From assembly GCA_019234295.1 (NCBI GenBank), contig JAFALK010000088.1, positions 1 through 53,264 of the forward strand: a DNA stretch of 53,264 bases, given 5' to 3'. Made by a program: the position numbers and the translations under genes. Position 1 is the first letter of the stretch, and every line of letters starts with the position of its first letter. The notes under the pieces were generated by a model. The model worked only from the letters and a program-made list of their open reading frames with translations, searched no databases and had not been told where the DNA came from. Shown here one piece after another: positions 17,221 to 25,897 of this stretch. The stretch comes from Roseateles sp. GTDB lineage: Bacteria > Pseudomonadota > Gammaproteobacteria > Burkholderiales > Burkholderiaceae_C.

Positions 17221-17828
17221 GAGGCGTGACCTTCTTTCAGCGCCGCCTGTCCCGCCGCGCTGGCATGCAAGTGGAAGCTGAACAGCAGCTGAGCCTCGAC
17301 GACCTCCTGTTCAATCGAGTCGCGCTTGAGGCTGAACTCGTCGAGCGAGGCAAAGGGCAGGTCCGCCAGCACCTGCTCGGCGAAGGCGCGGACGTCGGCA
17401 TAGGGGCCCTTGACCGGCAGTCGCAGCTGGTAGCGGTCGGTCTCGGCACGGGCATCGCGTTGCCAGCGGTATTCGCCGCTGCCAAGGTGGATGCCGCCCG
17501 CATGCGCCGTGTTGAACACCTGCTGCACATACTGCTCCACGCGATCGCCCTCGCCGAGCGCGGCCATCAGCGGCCCCAGGCCGGTGGCATCGCGCGGTGA
17601 GGGCCGTGCAGCCGCCAGGGCCTGGCGCAGCGCCTGCTGGCGCGTCGCCAGGCGTTCGCGCAGCGGGGCTTCGGCAGCGGCGCTGCGCAGCATCAGCAGC
17701 AACAGGAGCAGCGTGCCCAAGCCCAGCATTCCCAGCGCCAGCACGCGCACGGGGCCCCAGCGCCGAAGGGCCAGCTCAGTGGACAGCGCCAGGGCGCGCC
17801 AGTCGAAGGGGAAACTCTCGGCCTTCAT
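17217..17828 (-). CDS. PilO/GspM-like assembly-platform protein
   Basis: The 203-residue protein has a short cytoplasmic start, a membrane helix (about residues 26-48), a coiled-coil segment (about 55-75) and a ferredoxin-like periplasmic domain with YQLRLPVKGPYADVRAFAEQVL. That motif is the common strand-helix unit of PilO and GspM. The start at 17828 is chosen because its ATGA overlaps the stop of the PilN-like gene; a codon 18 bases upstream is possible but lies inside that gene. It probably forms a dimer with the PilN-like protein in the inner membrane. Confidence 0.75.
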   Translation of the reverse strand: MKAESFPFDWRALALSTELALRRWGPVRVLALGMLGLGTLLLLLLMLRSAAAEAPLRERLATRQQALRQALAAARPSPRDATGLGPLMAALGEGDRVEQYVQQVFNTAHAGGIHLGSGEYRWQRDARAETDRYQLRLPVKGPYADVRAFAEQVLADLPFASLDEFSLKRDSIEQEVVEAQLLFSFHLHASAAGQAALKEGHAS

Positions 17829-18382
17829 CGCGCTCCTCCGGGCCAATCGAGCTCGAACTCAAAGCGCAGCGAGCTCGTGCCGCCGTCCGTCTGCACCCAC
17901 TCGTGGCGGCGCAGCCAGGCCATGCCGAACACCGGCTCGGCCTTGAGCGCCTCCAGGTAGGCAGTCATCGCCTTGACGTTGCGCGCCTCGGCACTGCCGC
18001 GCAGCCGGCCGCGGGCCGGGTCGGGCACCAGTTCGAGCAGGGCGATCGAGCCGCCGTTGGCGCGTTCCAGTGCGTCGAGCGCGTCGCCCCAGGGTGTATT
18101 GAGCTGGCTGATCACCGCATTGGCGGCACGCACCGACGGCAGGGCCGCACGCGCGGCGGCCACGCGTTCGCCGTCGCGCCGCTCGGTGCGCGCCAGTTGC
18201 TCGTCGGCACGGTCGATCTCGGCCTGCACGAGCGCTTCCTCGGCACGGCTGCCGCTCCAGCGCCACAGCGCCGCGCCGGCCAGCAGCAGGCTGCACAGCA
18301 AGGCGACCCAAACCCAGGGCGGCGCCTCGCGCAAAGTGCGCCGCCATGCGGGCGGCGCGAAGTCGATCTGCATGGCGCGCAT
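17825..18382 (-). CDS. PilN/GspL-C-like assembly-platform protein
   Basis: The 185-residue protein begins with MRAMQIDFAPPAWRR, the short cytoplasmic stretch typical of PilN that docks on PilM. A membrane helix (about 22-42), a coiled coil (about 45-80) and a periplasmic domain follow. Its ATG overlaps the stop of the PilM-like gene by one base (TGATG) and has GGAAGG upstream. The longer open frame toward 18991 is a shadow of the PilM-like gene. Together, the split PilM/PilN pair replaces the single GspL of classical type II systems. Confidence 0.75.
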   Translation of the reverse strand: MRAMQIDFAPPAWRRTLREAPPWVWVALLCSLLLAGAALWRWSGSRAEEALVQAEIDRADEQLARTERRDGERVAAARAALPSVRAANAVISQLNTPWGDALDALERANGGSIALLELVPDPARGRLRGSAEARNVKAMTAYLEALKAEPVFGMAWLRRHEWVQTDGGTSSLRFEFELDWPGGAR

Positions 18383-19215
18383 CAGGCCCTTCCCCCTTCG
18401 GACAACAGTTGCAGGGCCGGCTGGCCCGTCGTGGGCGCCGCTGCGTCCAGCGCGACGCAGCGCCATTCCGGGCCTTGCACCGCTGCCCAGGGCCCTGGCA
18501 CCGCGCCGGTCAGGGCGACGCAGGCCGGCGCGGCCACGCCCAGGCGTAGAGCCTCGCGCTGCAGGGCCTGGCGCAACCAGGCGGCCTCGACGCGTGCGGC
18601 GGCGTCGACCGTCAGGCAGCGCAGCTCGGCCGGATCCGCATCGACCCGCATCAGCAGGCACAGCGTGTCCTCGTGCAGTGTGCCGAACCAGGCGCCTTCC
18701 GGCACCGCGCGATGCCAGCGGTTCCAGGCGGCCACCAGGTGCGGCTGGACCGCGTCCATGTGCAGGCCACGTGCAGCGAGGCGGGAACGCAGCGCCTGCA
18801 GACGCGCCGTTTCGATGGCTGCGGCAACGAAGGGCCGGCGGGCCGCCCAGTCGGCGCTCAGATGGAACCGTCCGTCGAGCGGCTCGCCATAGAGGGCCTC
18901 GAAACGCACGGCGGCGGCGGCCTCGCAGTCCGCGCGCTGCAGCGCATTGCTTGGCGGGCGTACGACCCACAGGCGCAACCATGCGTCGCAAAGCAGCACC
19001 CGCACTGCACGGCCGCGCACCGGCCCGGCCTCGTCCAGCAGCGCGTCGAGGTGCGCCAGCAGTGCATCGAAGTCCAGCGGCTCGCCGCGCAGCTGCGGCC
19101 AGGCCGCTTCACGGCGACGTGGAGCGCCCGCCAGCGACGCGGCCGGATCGATGAGCGCGATGCTGGCCTCAGCCAGGCCGAGCCGCAGCGGCGGGGCGAA
19201 GAAGTGTTCAAGCAT
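18382..19215 (-). CDS. PilM/MshI-like cytoplasmic protein (GspL N-domain equivalent)
   Basis: The 277-residue protein has no membrane segment or signal. It resembles the actin-fold PilM/MshI group in size and in patterns such as IALIDPAASL near the start, RVLLCDAWLRLWVV, and AVQPHLVAAWNRW. The ATP-binding signature of PilM is not clear. Position after the ATPase gene and before a PilN-like gene supports its role as the cytoplasmic ring component that links the ATPase to the inner-membrane platform. Its start lies inside the end of the ATPase gene (8-bp overlap). Assignment rests mainly on context. Confidence 0.65.
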   Translation of the reverse strand: MLEHFFAPPLRLGLAEASIALIDPAASLAGAPRRREAAWPQLRGEPLDFDALLAHLDALLDEAGPVRGRAVRVLLCDAWLRLWVVRPPSNALQRADCEAAAAVRFEALYGEPLDGRFHLSADWAARRPFVAAAIETARLQALRSRLAARGLHMDAVQPHLVAAWNRWHRAVPEGAWFGTLHEDTLCLLMRVDADPAELRCLTVDAAARVEAAWLRQALQREALRLGVAAPACVALTGAVPGPWAAVQGPEWRCVALDAAAPTTGQPALQLLSEGGRA

Positions 19216-20899
19216 GCTGGGTCACCCTGCGGATCTCGCTCAGCGTGGTCAGGCCCTGGCGCACCAGCGCCAGCCCGGACTCACGCAGATTGCGCGTGCC
19301 GTTGCGGCGCGCCACCTCCTTGATCTGGCGGATGGGGCGCTTGTCGACAATCATTTCGCGCAGCTCGTCGTCGAGGATCAGGATCTCGGCGATCGAGCGT
19401 CGGCCGCGGTAGCCGGTGCCGCGGCAATCGCCGCAACCGCGACCCTGGCGGAACTCGTAGCCGACCACGTCGGCAGCGCTCAGGCCCATGCGCGCCAGTT
19501 CCTCGGCCTCGGCCGCGGCCGGCTGAGCGCAGTGCGGGCAGTTGATGCGCACCAGGCGCTGCGCCCACACGGCATTGAGCGCCGAGACAAAGGCATAGGG
19601 GTCGATGCCCATGTGACCGAAGCGCCCGAACACGTCGAACACGTTGTTGGCGTGCACGGTGGTCAGCACCAGGTGACCGGTGAGGGCCGATTGCACGGCG
19701 ATCTCAGCGGTTTCGCGGTCGCGGATCTCGCCCACCATGATCTTGTCGGGGTCGTGACGCAAGATGGAGCGCAGGCCCTTGGCGAAGCTCAGGCCCTTCT
19801 TCTCGTTGACGGGAATCTGCAGCACCCCCGGCAGTTGGTACTCGACCGGGTCCTCGATGGTGATGATCTTGTCGCGGCCGTTGTGAATCTCGGTCAGCGT
19901 GGCGTAGAGCGTGGTGGTCTTGCCCGAGCCAGTCGGTCCCGTGACCAGCAGCATGCCGTAGGCCTGTTCGGCCAGGCGGCGCAGCGCGGCCAGCGACTCG
20001 GCGTCGAAGCCCAGCGCCTCCAGCGTCAGCGCGCCGTAGGCTTCGATCATGGCGCGCTTGTCGAGCACGCGGATCACGGCGTCCTCGCCATGGATGCTTG
20101 GCATGATCGACACGCGCAGGTCGATGTCGCGGCCGCCGGACTCGACGCGAAAACTGCCGTCCTGCGGCACGCGCCGTTCGGCGATGTCGAGCTCGGCCAG
20201 CACCTTCAGGCGAGAGATGACCTGCTCGGCCGTCTCGACGCCCTGCAGATTGCTGGCATGGTCGAGCACGCCGTCAATGCGGTACTTGATGGCCAGGCCG
20301 CCCGGCAGGCTTTCGAGGTGGATGTCCGAGGCGCCGATCTTGAGCGCGTCGTAGAGGGTCGAATTGAGCAGCTTCACGGCCGGGCTCGCACCCTCGGCCA
20401 CGGTGGCAAAGCTCAGCACCGCCGCACTGCGAGCCTCCTGCGGCTCGGCCGGGTCCTGGCCGATCTGCGCCTCGAGCGCGCGAGCCCCCTCCTCCTGCTT
20501 GGCCAGGTAGGCGTGGATGTCGGCGGCCAGCGCCAGCCCGAAGACCACCGGGGCGCCGGTCTGTGCGGCCATCCAGGTCTGCAGCGCCACGTCGAAGGGG
20601 TCGCTGACCACGGCCAGCCACTCGCCCTGGCGCCCGCGCAGCAGCGCACAGCCGCGTTGCAGCGCACGCGGCAGCGGCACGCGGTCGAAGCCGTCGGCCA
20701 GTGCCAGCATGTCGGCCGTCTCCAGCATCGGCATGGCGAACAGCGCCGCCATCTCGCGCACCAGGGTTCGCGGGCTCGCACCGCTGGCCGCGCACAGCTC
20801 GTCCAGCAAGGGGCGCTGCGAGGCGCGAGCGCGCTGCTGCGCTTGCTGAAGCAGGGCCAGGTCGAGGGCCGGCGGCGGGTTGTGGGGCAAGGCGACCAT
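19208..20899 (-). CDS. gspE: GspE/PilB-family secretion ATPase
   Basis: The 563-residue protein has an N-terminal GspE-type domain (about 1-135), a linker, and the AAA-like motor domain with ASDIHLE, the Walker A GPTGSGKT (near 321-328), the Asp box, and a Walker B region (IMVGEIRDRETA) followed by ALTGHLVLTTVHAN. Near the C-terminus a zinc-binding element is present as CPHC and CGDC. These are the marks of assembly ATPases (GspE, PilB, MshE) that power pseudopilus extension. The ATG at 20899 overlaps the GspF stop (TGATG); a GTG one codon earlier is also possible. Confidence 0.95.
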   Translation of the reverse strand: MVALPHNPPPALDLALLQQAQQRARASQRPLLDELCAASGASPRTLVREMAALFAMPMLETADMLALADGFDRVPLPRALQRGCALLRGRQGEWLAVVSDPFDVALQTWMAAQTGAPVVFGLALAADIHAYLAKQEEGARALEAQIGQDPAEPQEARSAAVLSFATVAEGASPAVKLLNSTLYDALKIGASDIHLESLPGGLAIKYRIDGVLDHASNLQGVETAEQVISRLKVLAELDIAERRVPQDGSFRVESGGRDIDLRVSIMPSIHGEDAVIRVLDKRAMIEAYGALTLEALGFDAESLAALRRLAEQAYGMLLVTGPTGSGKTTTLYATLTEIHNGRDKIITIEDPVEYQLPGVLQIPVNEKKGLSFAKGLRSILRHDPDKIMVGEIRDRETAEIAVQSALTGHLVLTTVHANNVFDVFGRFGHMGIDPYAFVSALNAVWAQRLVRINCPHCAQPAAAEAEELARMGLSAADVVGYEFRQGRGCGDCRGTGYRGRRSIAEILILDDELREMIVDKRPIRQIKEVARRNGTRNLRESGLALVRQGLTTLSEIRRVTQHA

Positions 20900-22092
20900 C
20901 ACAGGCTCCCCGCCAGGTCAAAGATCGGCATGTACAAAGTCAGGACGATGACGCCGACGACCAAACCAATGATGGCCATCAGCAAGGGCTCGAAGCTGCG
21001 CGTGAAGCGATCGATCCAGCGCGCGATCTCTTCGTCGTAGAAGGCGGCCGACTGCTGCAGCAGCGCGCCGAGCTGGCCCGTGCGCTCGCCCACGCGCAAC
21101 AGGCGCAGCGAGATCGGTGTGGTCAACTCGGCCTCTTCGAAGGCCTGCGACAGCGCATAGCCCGACTCGACGCGGACGCGGCTGTGGTCGAGCGCGGCAC
21201 GCAGGCGCGGCGGCACCAGGCCCTCGACCGAACGCATGGCCGGCACCAACGCGATGCCGCCTTCCATCAGCAGTCCCAGCGCCAGGTAGAGACGCGACAA
21301 CTGGTACATGCGCACGCGCTCGGCCACGCCAGGCAGTCGCGCCGCAAGCGCGGCCAGCTCGCCGCTGCGCCACAGCCGCTGCAGGGCCAACGCGCCACCC
21401 AGTAGCACCGCCAGGAGCACGAGCGTGACCAAGAAGGCGTGGTCGCCGGCGAAGCGGCCCCAACGCAGCATCAGTTCGGACAACCAGGGCAGCGGTCTGC
21501 CGGTGCCCTCGTAGACAGTGGCGAAGCGAGGCACCACGTAGCCGAGCAGGAAACCGCTGACCAGCAGGCCGACCGCCATCAGGATGGCGGGGTAGATGGC
21601 CGCGCTCACAATCTTGCCGCGCACCCGCGACACGCGCTCCTGGTACTCGATGAAGCGCTCGAGCGCGCGCGGCAAATCGCTCGTACCCTCTGCCGTGCGC
21701 ACCAGGCCGACATAGAGCGCGCTGAAGTGCTCGGGCTGCTCGCCCAGGGTGGCCGAAAAACGCTTGCCCTCGCGCAGGCCACCGAGGATGCGTTCGAGCA
21801 CGCGGCGCGTCAGGGCTTGCGGCTCTTTCTCGGACAGTGCCTCTAGCGCCTCGACCAGCGCCAGGCCAGCCCGCAGCAGGGCCAGCAGTTCCTGGCTGAA
21901 GAGCACCACACTGAAGCGGCCGCCCGATCCCGGCAAGGCCGTCAGGCCACCGAGCGCGCCGGCCGGTCTCACCTTGGCCACGGTGAGACCGCGCGCGCGC
22001 ACCAGAGCGCGCGCCTCGGCCTCGTCGCGGGCGTCGACCAACTCGCGGCCGAGCAGGTGGTCGGCGGACAGGGTTTGGACCTCGAACTTCAT
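20899..22092 (-). CDS. gspF: GspF/PilC-family inner-membrane platform protein
   Basis: The 397-residue protein has two homologous cytoplasmic four-helix domains and three membrane helices (about 165-190, 212-235 and 370-392). The paired motifs are FSATLGEQPEHFSALYVGLVRTAEGTSDLP in the first half and ISLRLLRVGERTGQLGALLQQSA in the second. This is the full GspF/PilC layout. It forms the rotor-like core of the inner-membrane platform that contacts the ATPase. Genes for the major pseudopilin and the ATPase flank it, in the order gspG-gspF-gspE. Confidence 0.95.
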   Translation of the reverse strand: MKFEVQTLSADHLLGRELVDARDEAEARALVRARGLTVAKVRPAGALGGLTALPGSGGRFSVVLFSQELLALLRAGLALVEALEALSEKEPQALTRRVLERILGGLREGKRFSATLGEQPEHFSALYVGLVRTAEGTSDLPRALERFIEYQERVSRVRGKIVSAAIYPAILMAVGLLVSGFLLGYVVPRFATVYEGTGRPLPWLSELMLRWGRFAGDHAFLVTLVLLAVLLGGALALQRLWRSGELAALAARLPGVAERVRMYQLSRLYLALGLLMEGGIALVPAMRSVEGLVPPRLRAALDHSRVRVESGYALSQAFEEAELTTPISLRLLRVGERTGQLGALLQQSAAFYDEEIARWIDRFTRSFEPLLMAIIGLVVGVIVLTLYMPIFDLAGSL

Positions 22093-22115
22093 GGCGGGGG
22101 TCTCGTGGGCCGGGC

Positions 22116-22565
22116 TCAGTTCGCGCCGATGTCGGCGTCTTCGCCGCTGCCGCCGGGCTGGCCGTCCCTGCCGTAGCTGAGCAATTCGAAGGGCGCACCC
22201 TGGCTGCCGGGGCTGCGGTAGACGTAGGCGTGGCCCCAGGGGTCCTTGGGCACGGCCTTGCTCAAATAGGGGCCGTTCCAGCGCTCGCCACCCTCGGTGG
22301 GGCGGATCTGCAGCACAGCCAGACCCTGCTCGGTGCTCGGGTAGCGGCCGACATCGAGGCGGTAGGCGTCGAGTGCCTTGGTGAAGCCTTCGATCTGCGC
22401 CTTGGCGATGGTCACCTCGGACTTGCCCAGCTGGCCGAAGTATTTCGGGCCGACATAGGCGGCCAGCATGCCGATGATAACGATCACCACCAGCAGTTCG
22501 AGCAGGGTAAAGCCTTGCGCCGGGCGGCGCCCGGCGATGCGTGCGATTTCTGTATTCATGAGCAT
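22116..22565 (-). CDS. gspG: GspG major pseudopilin
   Basis: The 149-residue protein has a leader ending AQG, then FTLLELLVVIVIIGMLAAYVGPKYF with Glu5 and the GPKYFGQLGKSEV sequence characteristic of GspG. The C-terminal domain has DVGRYPSTEQGLAVL, WNGPYL, VPKDPWGHAYVYRSPG and FELLSYGRDGQPGG with Asp residues that bind calcium in GspG. It is the closest match to a classical type II component in the operon. Two ATG codons (22565 and 22559) each have a purine-rich site upstream; the first is used here. Confidence 0.95.
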   Translation of the reverse strand: MLMNTEIARIAGRRPAQGFTLLELLVVIVIIGMLAAYVGPKYFGQLGKSEVTIAKAQIEGFTKALDAYRLDVGRYPSTEQGLAVLQIRPTEGGERWNGPYLSKAVPKDPWGHAYVYRSPGSQGAPFELLSYGRDGQPGGSGEDADIGAN

Positions 22566-22601
22566 GTCCTTGTCCTTCTCAGCGATGGCGGCCCGGGCCG
22601 C

Positions 22602-23444
22602 TCACCATTCGGTGTCCTCGAAGAAGCTGCGCACCTTCCTGGTCAGCTTGTCCAGCCCGTCCTGCTGCCGGGCGCGCGCCAGTTGCTGGCTCTCGCGCTC
22701 CTGCTTCGCCTGCGCCTCTTGCTCCTGGGCTTGGCGGGCCTGCTCCTGGCGCTTGGCCTGCAGCGCGCGCAGGCGATCGGCCTCGGCCTTCTCGGCAGCC
22801 ACACGCTGCTGGTCCATCAGGCCGCGGATTTCCTCTACGCGGTTCTCGACATCCACGCGCGACAGGCCCGTCAGTGCACCGCCCTTGAGCAGTCCGCTGG
22901 TCGGGCGTGCCCCGGCCTGCTGGCCCAGCAGCGAGGCGGCCACGTTGTAGAGGTTCTCGTTCTTCTCGCGCGCCTCGTCGAGCAACTTGCTGCGGCGCGC
23001 CAGCTCCTCGCCGAGCTGGCGGTTGTTGGTCTCGCTGCGTGCCAATTGACCGTTGGCCTGGTTGAGCTGCTCCTGCAGCGTCGCCGCGTGGGTCTGTGCG
23101 TCCGACAGCTTGGCCTCAAGCGCGGCCTGTTGCTCTTCGAGCGCGTTCTTCTCGGCCTTGCGGGCCTCGAGCTCCTTGGCCAGGGTGGCCCGCTTGCGTT
23201 CGGCGGCGTCGGCGCTTTGCTTGGTCTTCTCCAGCTTGTCGCCGACCGAGCGCACCTCTTCCTCCAGCTGGGTCTTCTCCCGGTTCAGCTGGGCCTTGGC
23301 CTGCTCGGCAGCACGCAGGCGCTGCGCCTGTGCTCGGTCCTTGTCGGCCGCCTGCGCGCCGCCGGCCGCCAGCAGCAGCGCCGGCATCAGCGCCAGCGGC
23401 CACAGCCGCCACCACCCTGGGAACCCTGAACGTCTTGCTTGCAT
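22602..23444 (-). CDS. Periplasmic coiled-coil protein of unknown function
   Basis: The 280-residue protein has a Sec signal peptide (cleavage after AQA, about residue 33), then long heptad-rich helices (about 35-170 and 200-265) dominated by Ala, Glu, Gln, Lys and Arg. A middle segment (about 165-195) contains NLYNVAASLLGQQ and a Gly-rich turn. The end is KLTRKVRSFFEDTEW. I do not recognise a family with a defined function. Its place between the porin-like gene and gspG suggests a periplasmic scaffold linking the TonB/porin module with the secretion machine, but this is inference. Confidence 0.7.
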   Translation of the reverse strand: MQARRSGFPGWWRLWPLALMPALLLAAGGAQAADKDRAQAQRLRAAEQAKAQLNREKTQLEEEVRSVGDKLEKTKQSADAAERKRATLAKELEARKAEKNALEEQQAALEAKLSDAQTHAATLQEQLNQANGQLARSETNNRQLGEELARRSKLLDEAREKNENLYNVAASLLGQQAGARPTSGLLKGGALTGLSRVDVENRVEEIRGLMDQQRVAAEKAEADRLRALQAKRQEQARQAQEQEAQAKQERESQQLARARQQDGLDKLTRKVRSFFEDTEW

Positions 23445-23463
23445 GATGGGCGGGTCTTGGCGC

Positions 23464-25176
23464 TCAGAAGCGCGAGTTGAGGTCGAGCTGCAGCGTGTCG
23501 ATCGAGAACTTGGTAGACACCGTTCCCTGACCGATCAATGGCACGGCGGAATCCATGCTCTGGGCCGACAGCAGGCGCGAGGTCAGCCAGGTGTTCTTGG
23601 CGATACCGAGGTTGGCGCTCAACACGAAGCCCTTGAGGTTGGTGCCGCCACCACCGAAGTCGGAATTGGTGAAGGCGTCGATCACCGCATCGCTGCCCAG
23701 GCGGCGGTAGCCCAGCGCGGCGTTCCAGTCGCCCCTGCCCTGGATGCGGGCGGCGCCCACCTGCAGGTTCACCAGGTAACCGTAGGGGCTGCCATCGGTG
23801 ACGCGCAAGCCCGTGCGGTTCTGGATCTGCTTGCGGTCGAAGCCCAGGTTGTAGACAAAGTCACCGGTCAGCACGATGTGCAGGGGATCGAACTGCGCCA
23901 CCTCGGCCACGGCCGTCAGGTCGAACTCATGGAAGCTAGAAGCCAGGCCCCAGTTGGTGCTGCTGTCGTAGAGCGGGTTGGTGTTGATGCGGAACAGCGT
24001 GTTGCCGCGCTGGCGGTAGGCCGATCCGTACTCCGAGCTCAGGTAGCCCGGCTGCATGGCCGGCAGCTTGGTGGTCTGCAGCACGCCCTCCACGTGGCTG
24101 TAGTCGTACAGCGCGGCGGCCAGTTTCAGGTGGTTTTCCTTGAGACCGTACTGCCAGTCGGTACCCAGCTGCAGCGCCAGCAGGTCGCGGTGCCTGTACT
24201 GGCCCGGTGCGCTGAAGCCCAGCGGGAACCAGCCCGCCGTCACATAGCTGCCGGCCGTGCCGGGCGTCGGACCCTTGAGCTTGGTCACGAAGCCCTCGAA
24301 GTTCAGGTCATCGGCCCAGACCAGGTCGGTGGCCTGGAAGGGATTGGCGAAACGGCCACCGCTGAAGGAGAGCACGCTGAAGGGCTGGTAGCGCAGATAG
24401 GCCTTGTCGACCACCAGGCTGTACTTGTCGAAATAGCCGGGCGAGCCGCCGCTGCCGGTGGCCATGGTCTGGTTGGTCGAGGTCGGACTGCCGGTGCTGC
24501 TGCCGGTCGACACGGCCAGGCCCACCTGCACCTCGTCGGCCACGGCCACCTCGGTGCCGACACGCAGCCGCTCGCGCGTACGCTTGACGGCCTGCTGGGT
24601 GTTGCCATTGGGATTGGCCCAGAAGTCCGGCGCGCGCGTGAAGTCCGGGTTGCCCACGCTGTAGACACTGGCCGGCGAGTTGTCCGAGGCAGGGCGGATG
24701 TCTTCGCTGCGCAAACGCAGGTCGCCGCTGAGCTGCAGGCGGGCCCCGGTCGAAGTCTCGGCCGCGGCGGCGCCACCGCCTCCGGCGGCGCGCGTCTCAG
24801 CCAGCACCTCGGCCTTGATCTGCTCGCGCATCTGCACGCGCACGGCCTCGGGCACATAGGGCACTCGCACGATCTTCTTGCCGTCGGCGCCGATCTCGGG
24901 CGGCGGCGTCTGCGCCAGCTGTTCGGTGGCCTGACGCTGTGCGTCCTTCATCATGGCGTCGGCACGATCGCGCGGCAGCAGGCCGGACTTGATCAGGGTG
25001 TCGATCAGGTTCAGCACGGTGGCCCGCAGCTTCTCGAGGTCCTCGTGATCGTCGGCGCGCGCGGCCAGTGGCGTGAGCGTCAGCACGGCCGCCAAAAAAG
25101 CGGTGGGAAACAGCGGGCGGCGCGTCGTTAGTCGGATTTTCATGGCGGGAGTCTTGTGAGGAAGTTGAGTGTTCAT
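23464..25176 (-). CDS. Porin_5-like outer-membrane beta-barrel protein
   Basis: The 570-residue protein has a signal peptide (cleavage after AARA), a coiled-coil-like periplasmic segment (about residues 45-135) and a long run of alternating amphipathic strands starting at ARLQLSGDLRLRSE and ending in LDLNSRF. The terminal Phe is the usual BAM recognition signal. The pattern fits the putative-porin family Porin_5. It starts 7 bp after the TonB-like gene, so it could be the outer-membrane partner of that module, although no TonB-box/plug domain is visible. A second in-frame ATG at 25143 gives a more ordinary signal peptide and may be the true start. Confidence 0.75.
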   Translation of the reverse strand: MNTQLPHKTPAMKIRLTTRRPLFPTAFLAAVLTLTPLAARADDHEDLEKLRATVLNLIDTLIKSGLLPRDRADAMMKDAQRQATEQLAQTPPPEIGADGKKIVRVPYVPEAVRVQMREQIKAEVLAETRAAGGGGAAAAETSTGARLQLSGDLRLRSEDIRPASDNSPASVYSVGNPDFTRAPDFWANPNGNTQQAVKRTRERLRVGTEVAVADEVQVGLAVSTGSSTGSPTSTNQTMATGSGGSPGYFDKYSLVVDKAYLRYQPFSVLSFSGGRFANPFQATDLVWADDLNFEGFVTKLKGPTPGTAGSYVTAGWFPLGFSAPGQYRHRDLLALQLGTDWQYGLKENHLKLAAALYDYSHVEGVLQTTKLPAMQPGYLSSEYGSAYRQRGNTLFRINTNPLYDSSTNWGLASSFHEFDLTAVAEVAQFDPLHIVLTGDFVYNLGFDRKQIQNRTGLRVTDGSPYGYLVNLQVGAARIQGRGDWNAALGYRRLGSDAVIDAFTNSDFGGGGTNLKGFVLSANLGIAKNTWLTSRLLSAQSMDSAVPLIGQGTVSTKFSIDTLQLDLNSRF

Positions 25177-25183
25177 GACGGGT

Positions 25184-25894
25184 TCAGGCGCCCGTGGTGA
25201 CGCGCAGCCGGATCGGCATGGGCATGTCGGCGGGCGCCGTCTGCGACAAGCCGGGCAGGCTGGCGAGAATCTGGCGGATCACGTCGTCGGTGTCGGCATC
25301 GCCCGTGCCGCCCACCAGCTCGAAGCGCTTGATGCTGCCGCCGGCGGCCACCCAAAGGTGAACCTCCAGCGAGTAGCGCCGGTGCTTGAGGGCGTCCTTG
25401 CGATTGAGGAAGCGCTGCAGCTCGCCCTTGGCCAGGTTGGCGTAGTTGGTGAAGGGGTTGAACAGGCTGTTGCGCTCGGTGCCGGCGCCCCCGCCCTTGC
25501 CCACGCCGTAGTGGCTAAGGTCCTCGCTGGTGATGGTCCCGCTGGAGAAGGCGCTCGGCCCATTGCCGGCCGGCCCGTCCATCTTGAGGTCCGGCGTGGG
25601 CGCGGGCGGCTGCGGATTGGGCTGTTGAACCGGTTGCTCGACCTTCATCTCCTTCTGCTCCTTGGGCGGGTCGGGCTTCTTCTCGAACTTGGGCGGCGGC
25701 GGCGGCGGCGGCGCGGGTGGGGCCACCAGGGTGATTTTGGGCGGCTTCCTGGGCGCATCGGTCTTGCCCAGCAACTCGTGCAGATAGCGTCCGCCCTGCA
25801 GCAAGACCAGCAGGGCGCCGACGACCAGCAGCGGCACGACCAGGCGCCGCGGCAAGCGCGTGCGTTCTTCGGACGGGAGGACGGCCGCGACCAT
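25184..25894 (-). CDS. TonB-like energy transducer
   Basis: The 236-residue protein has an N-terminal membrane helix (about 17-35), a proline-rich spacer with PPPPPPPK, EKKPDPPKEQ and QQPNPQPPAPTP blocks (about 52-105), and a C-terminal domain (about 150-236). That domain contains RYSLEVHLWVAAGGSIKRFELVGGTGD, which resembles the TonB/TolA C-terminal fold. It follows two ExbD genes and an ExbB fusion gene, completing an ExbB-ExbD-TonB set. It should carry proton-motive energy to an outer-membrane partner, perhaps the porin-like protein encoded next or the TpsB/TpsA pair. Confidence 0.82.
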   Translation of the reverse strand: MVAAVLPSEERTRLPRRLVVPLLVVGALLVLLQGGRYLHELLGKTDAPRKPPKITLVAPPAPPPPPPPKFEKKPDPPKEQKEMKVEQPVQQPNPQPPAPTPDLKMDGPAGNGPSAFSSGTITSEDLSHYGVGKGGGAGTERNSLFNPFTNYANLAKGELQRFLNRKDALKHRRYSLEVHLWVAAGGSIKRFELVGGTGDADTDDVIRQILASLPGLSQTAPADMPMPIRLRVTTGA

Positions 25895-25897
25895 GGT

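Noticed and set aside
14135..23429. Long plus-strand frames opposite the secretion genes
   Set aside because: The minus-strand frames carry clear family motifs (secretin, GspE, GspF, GspG) with tight operon spacing; the opposite frames have none.
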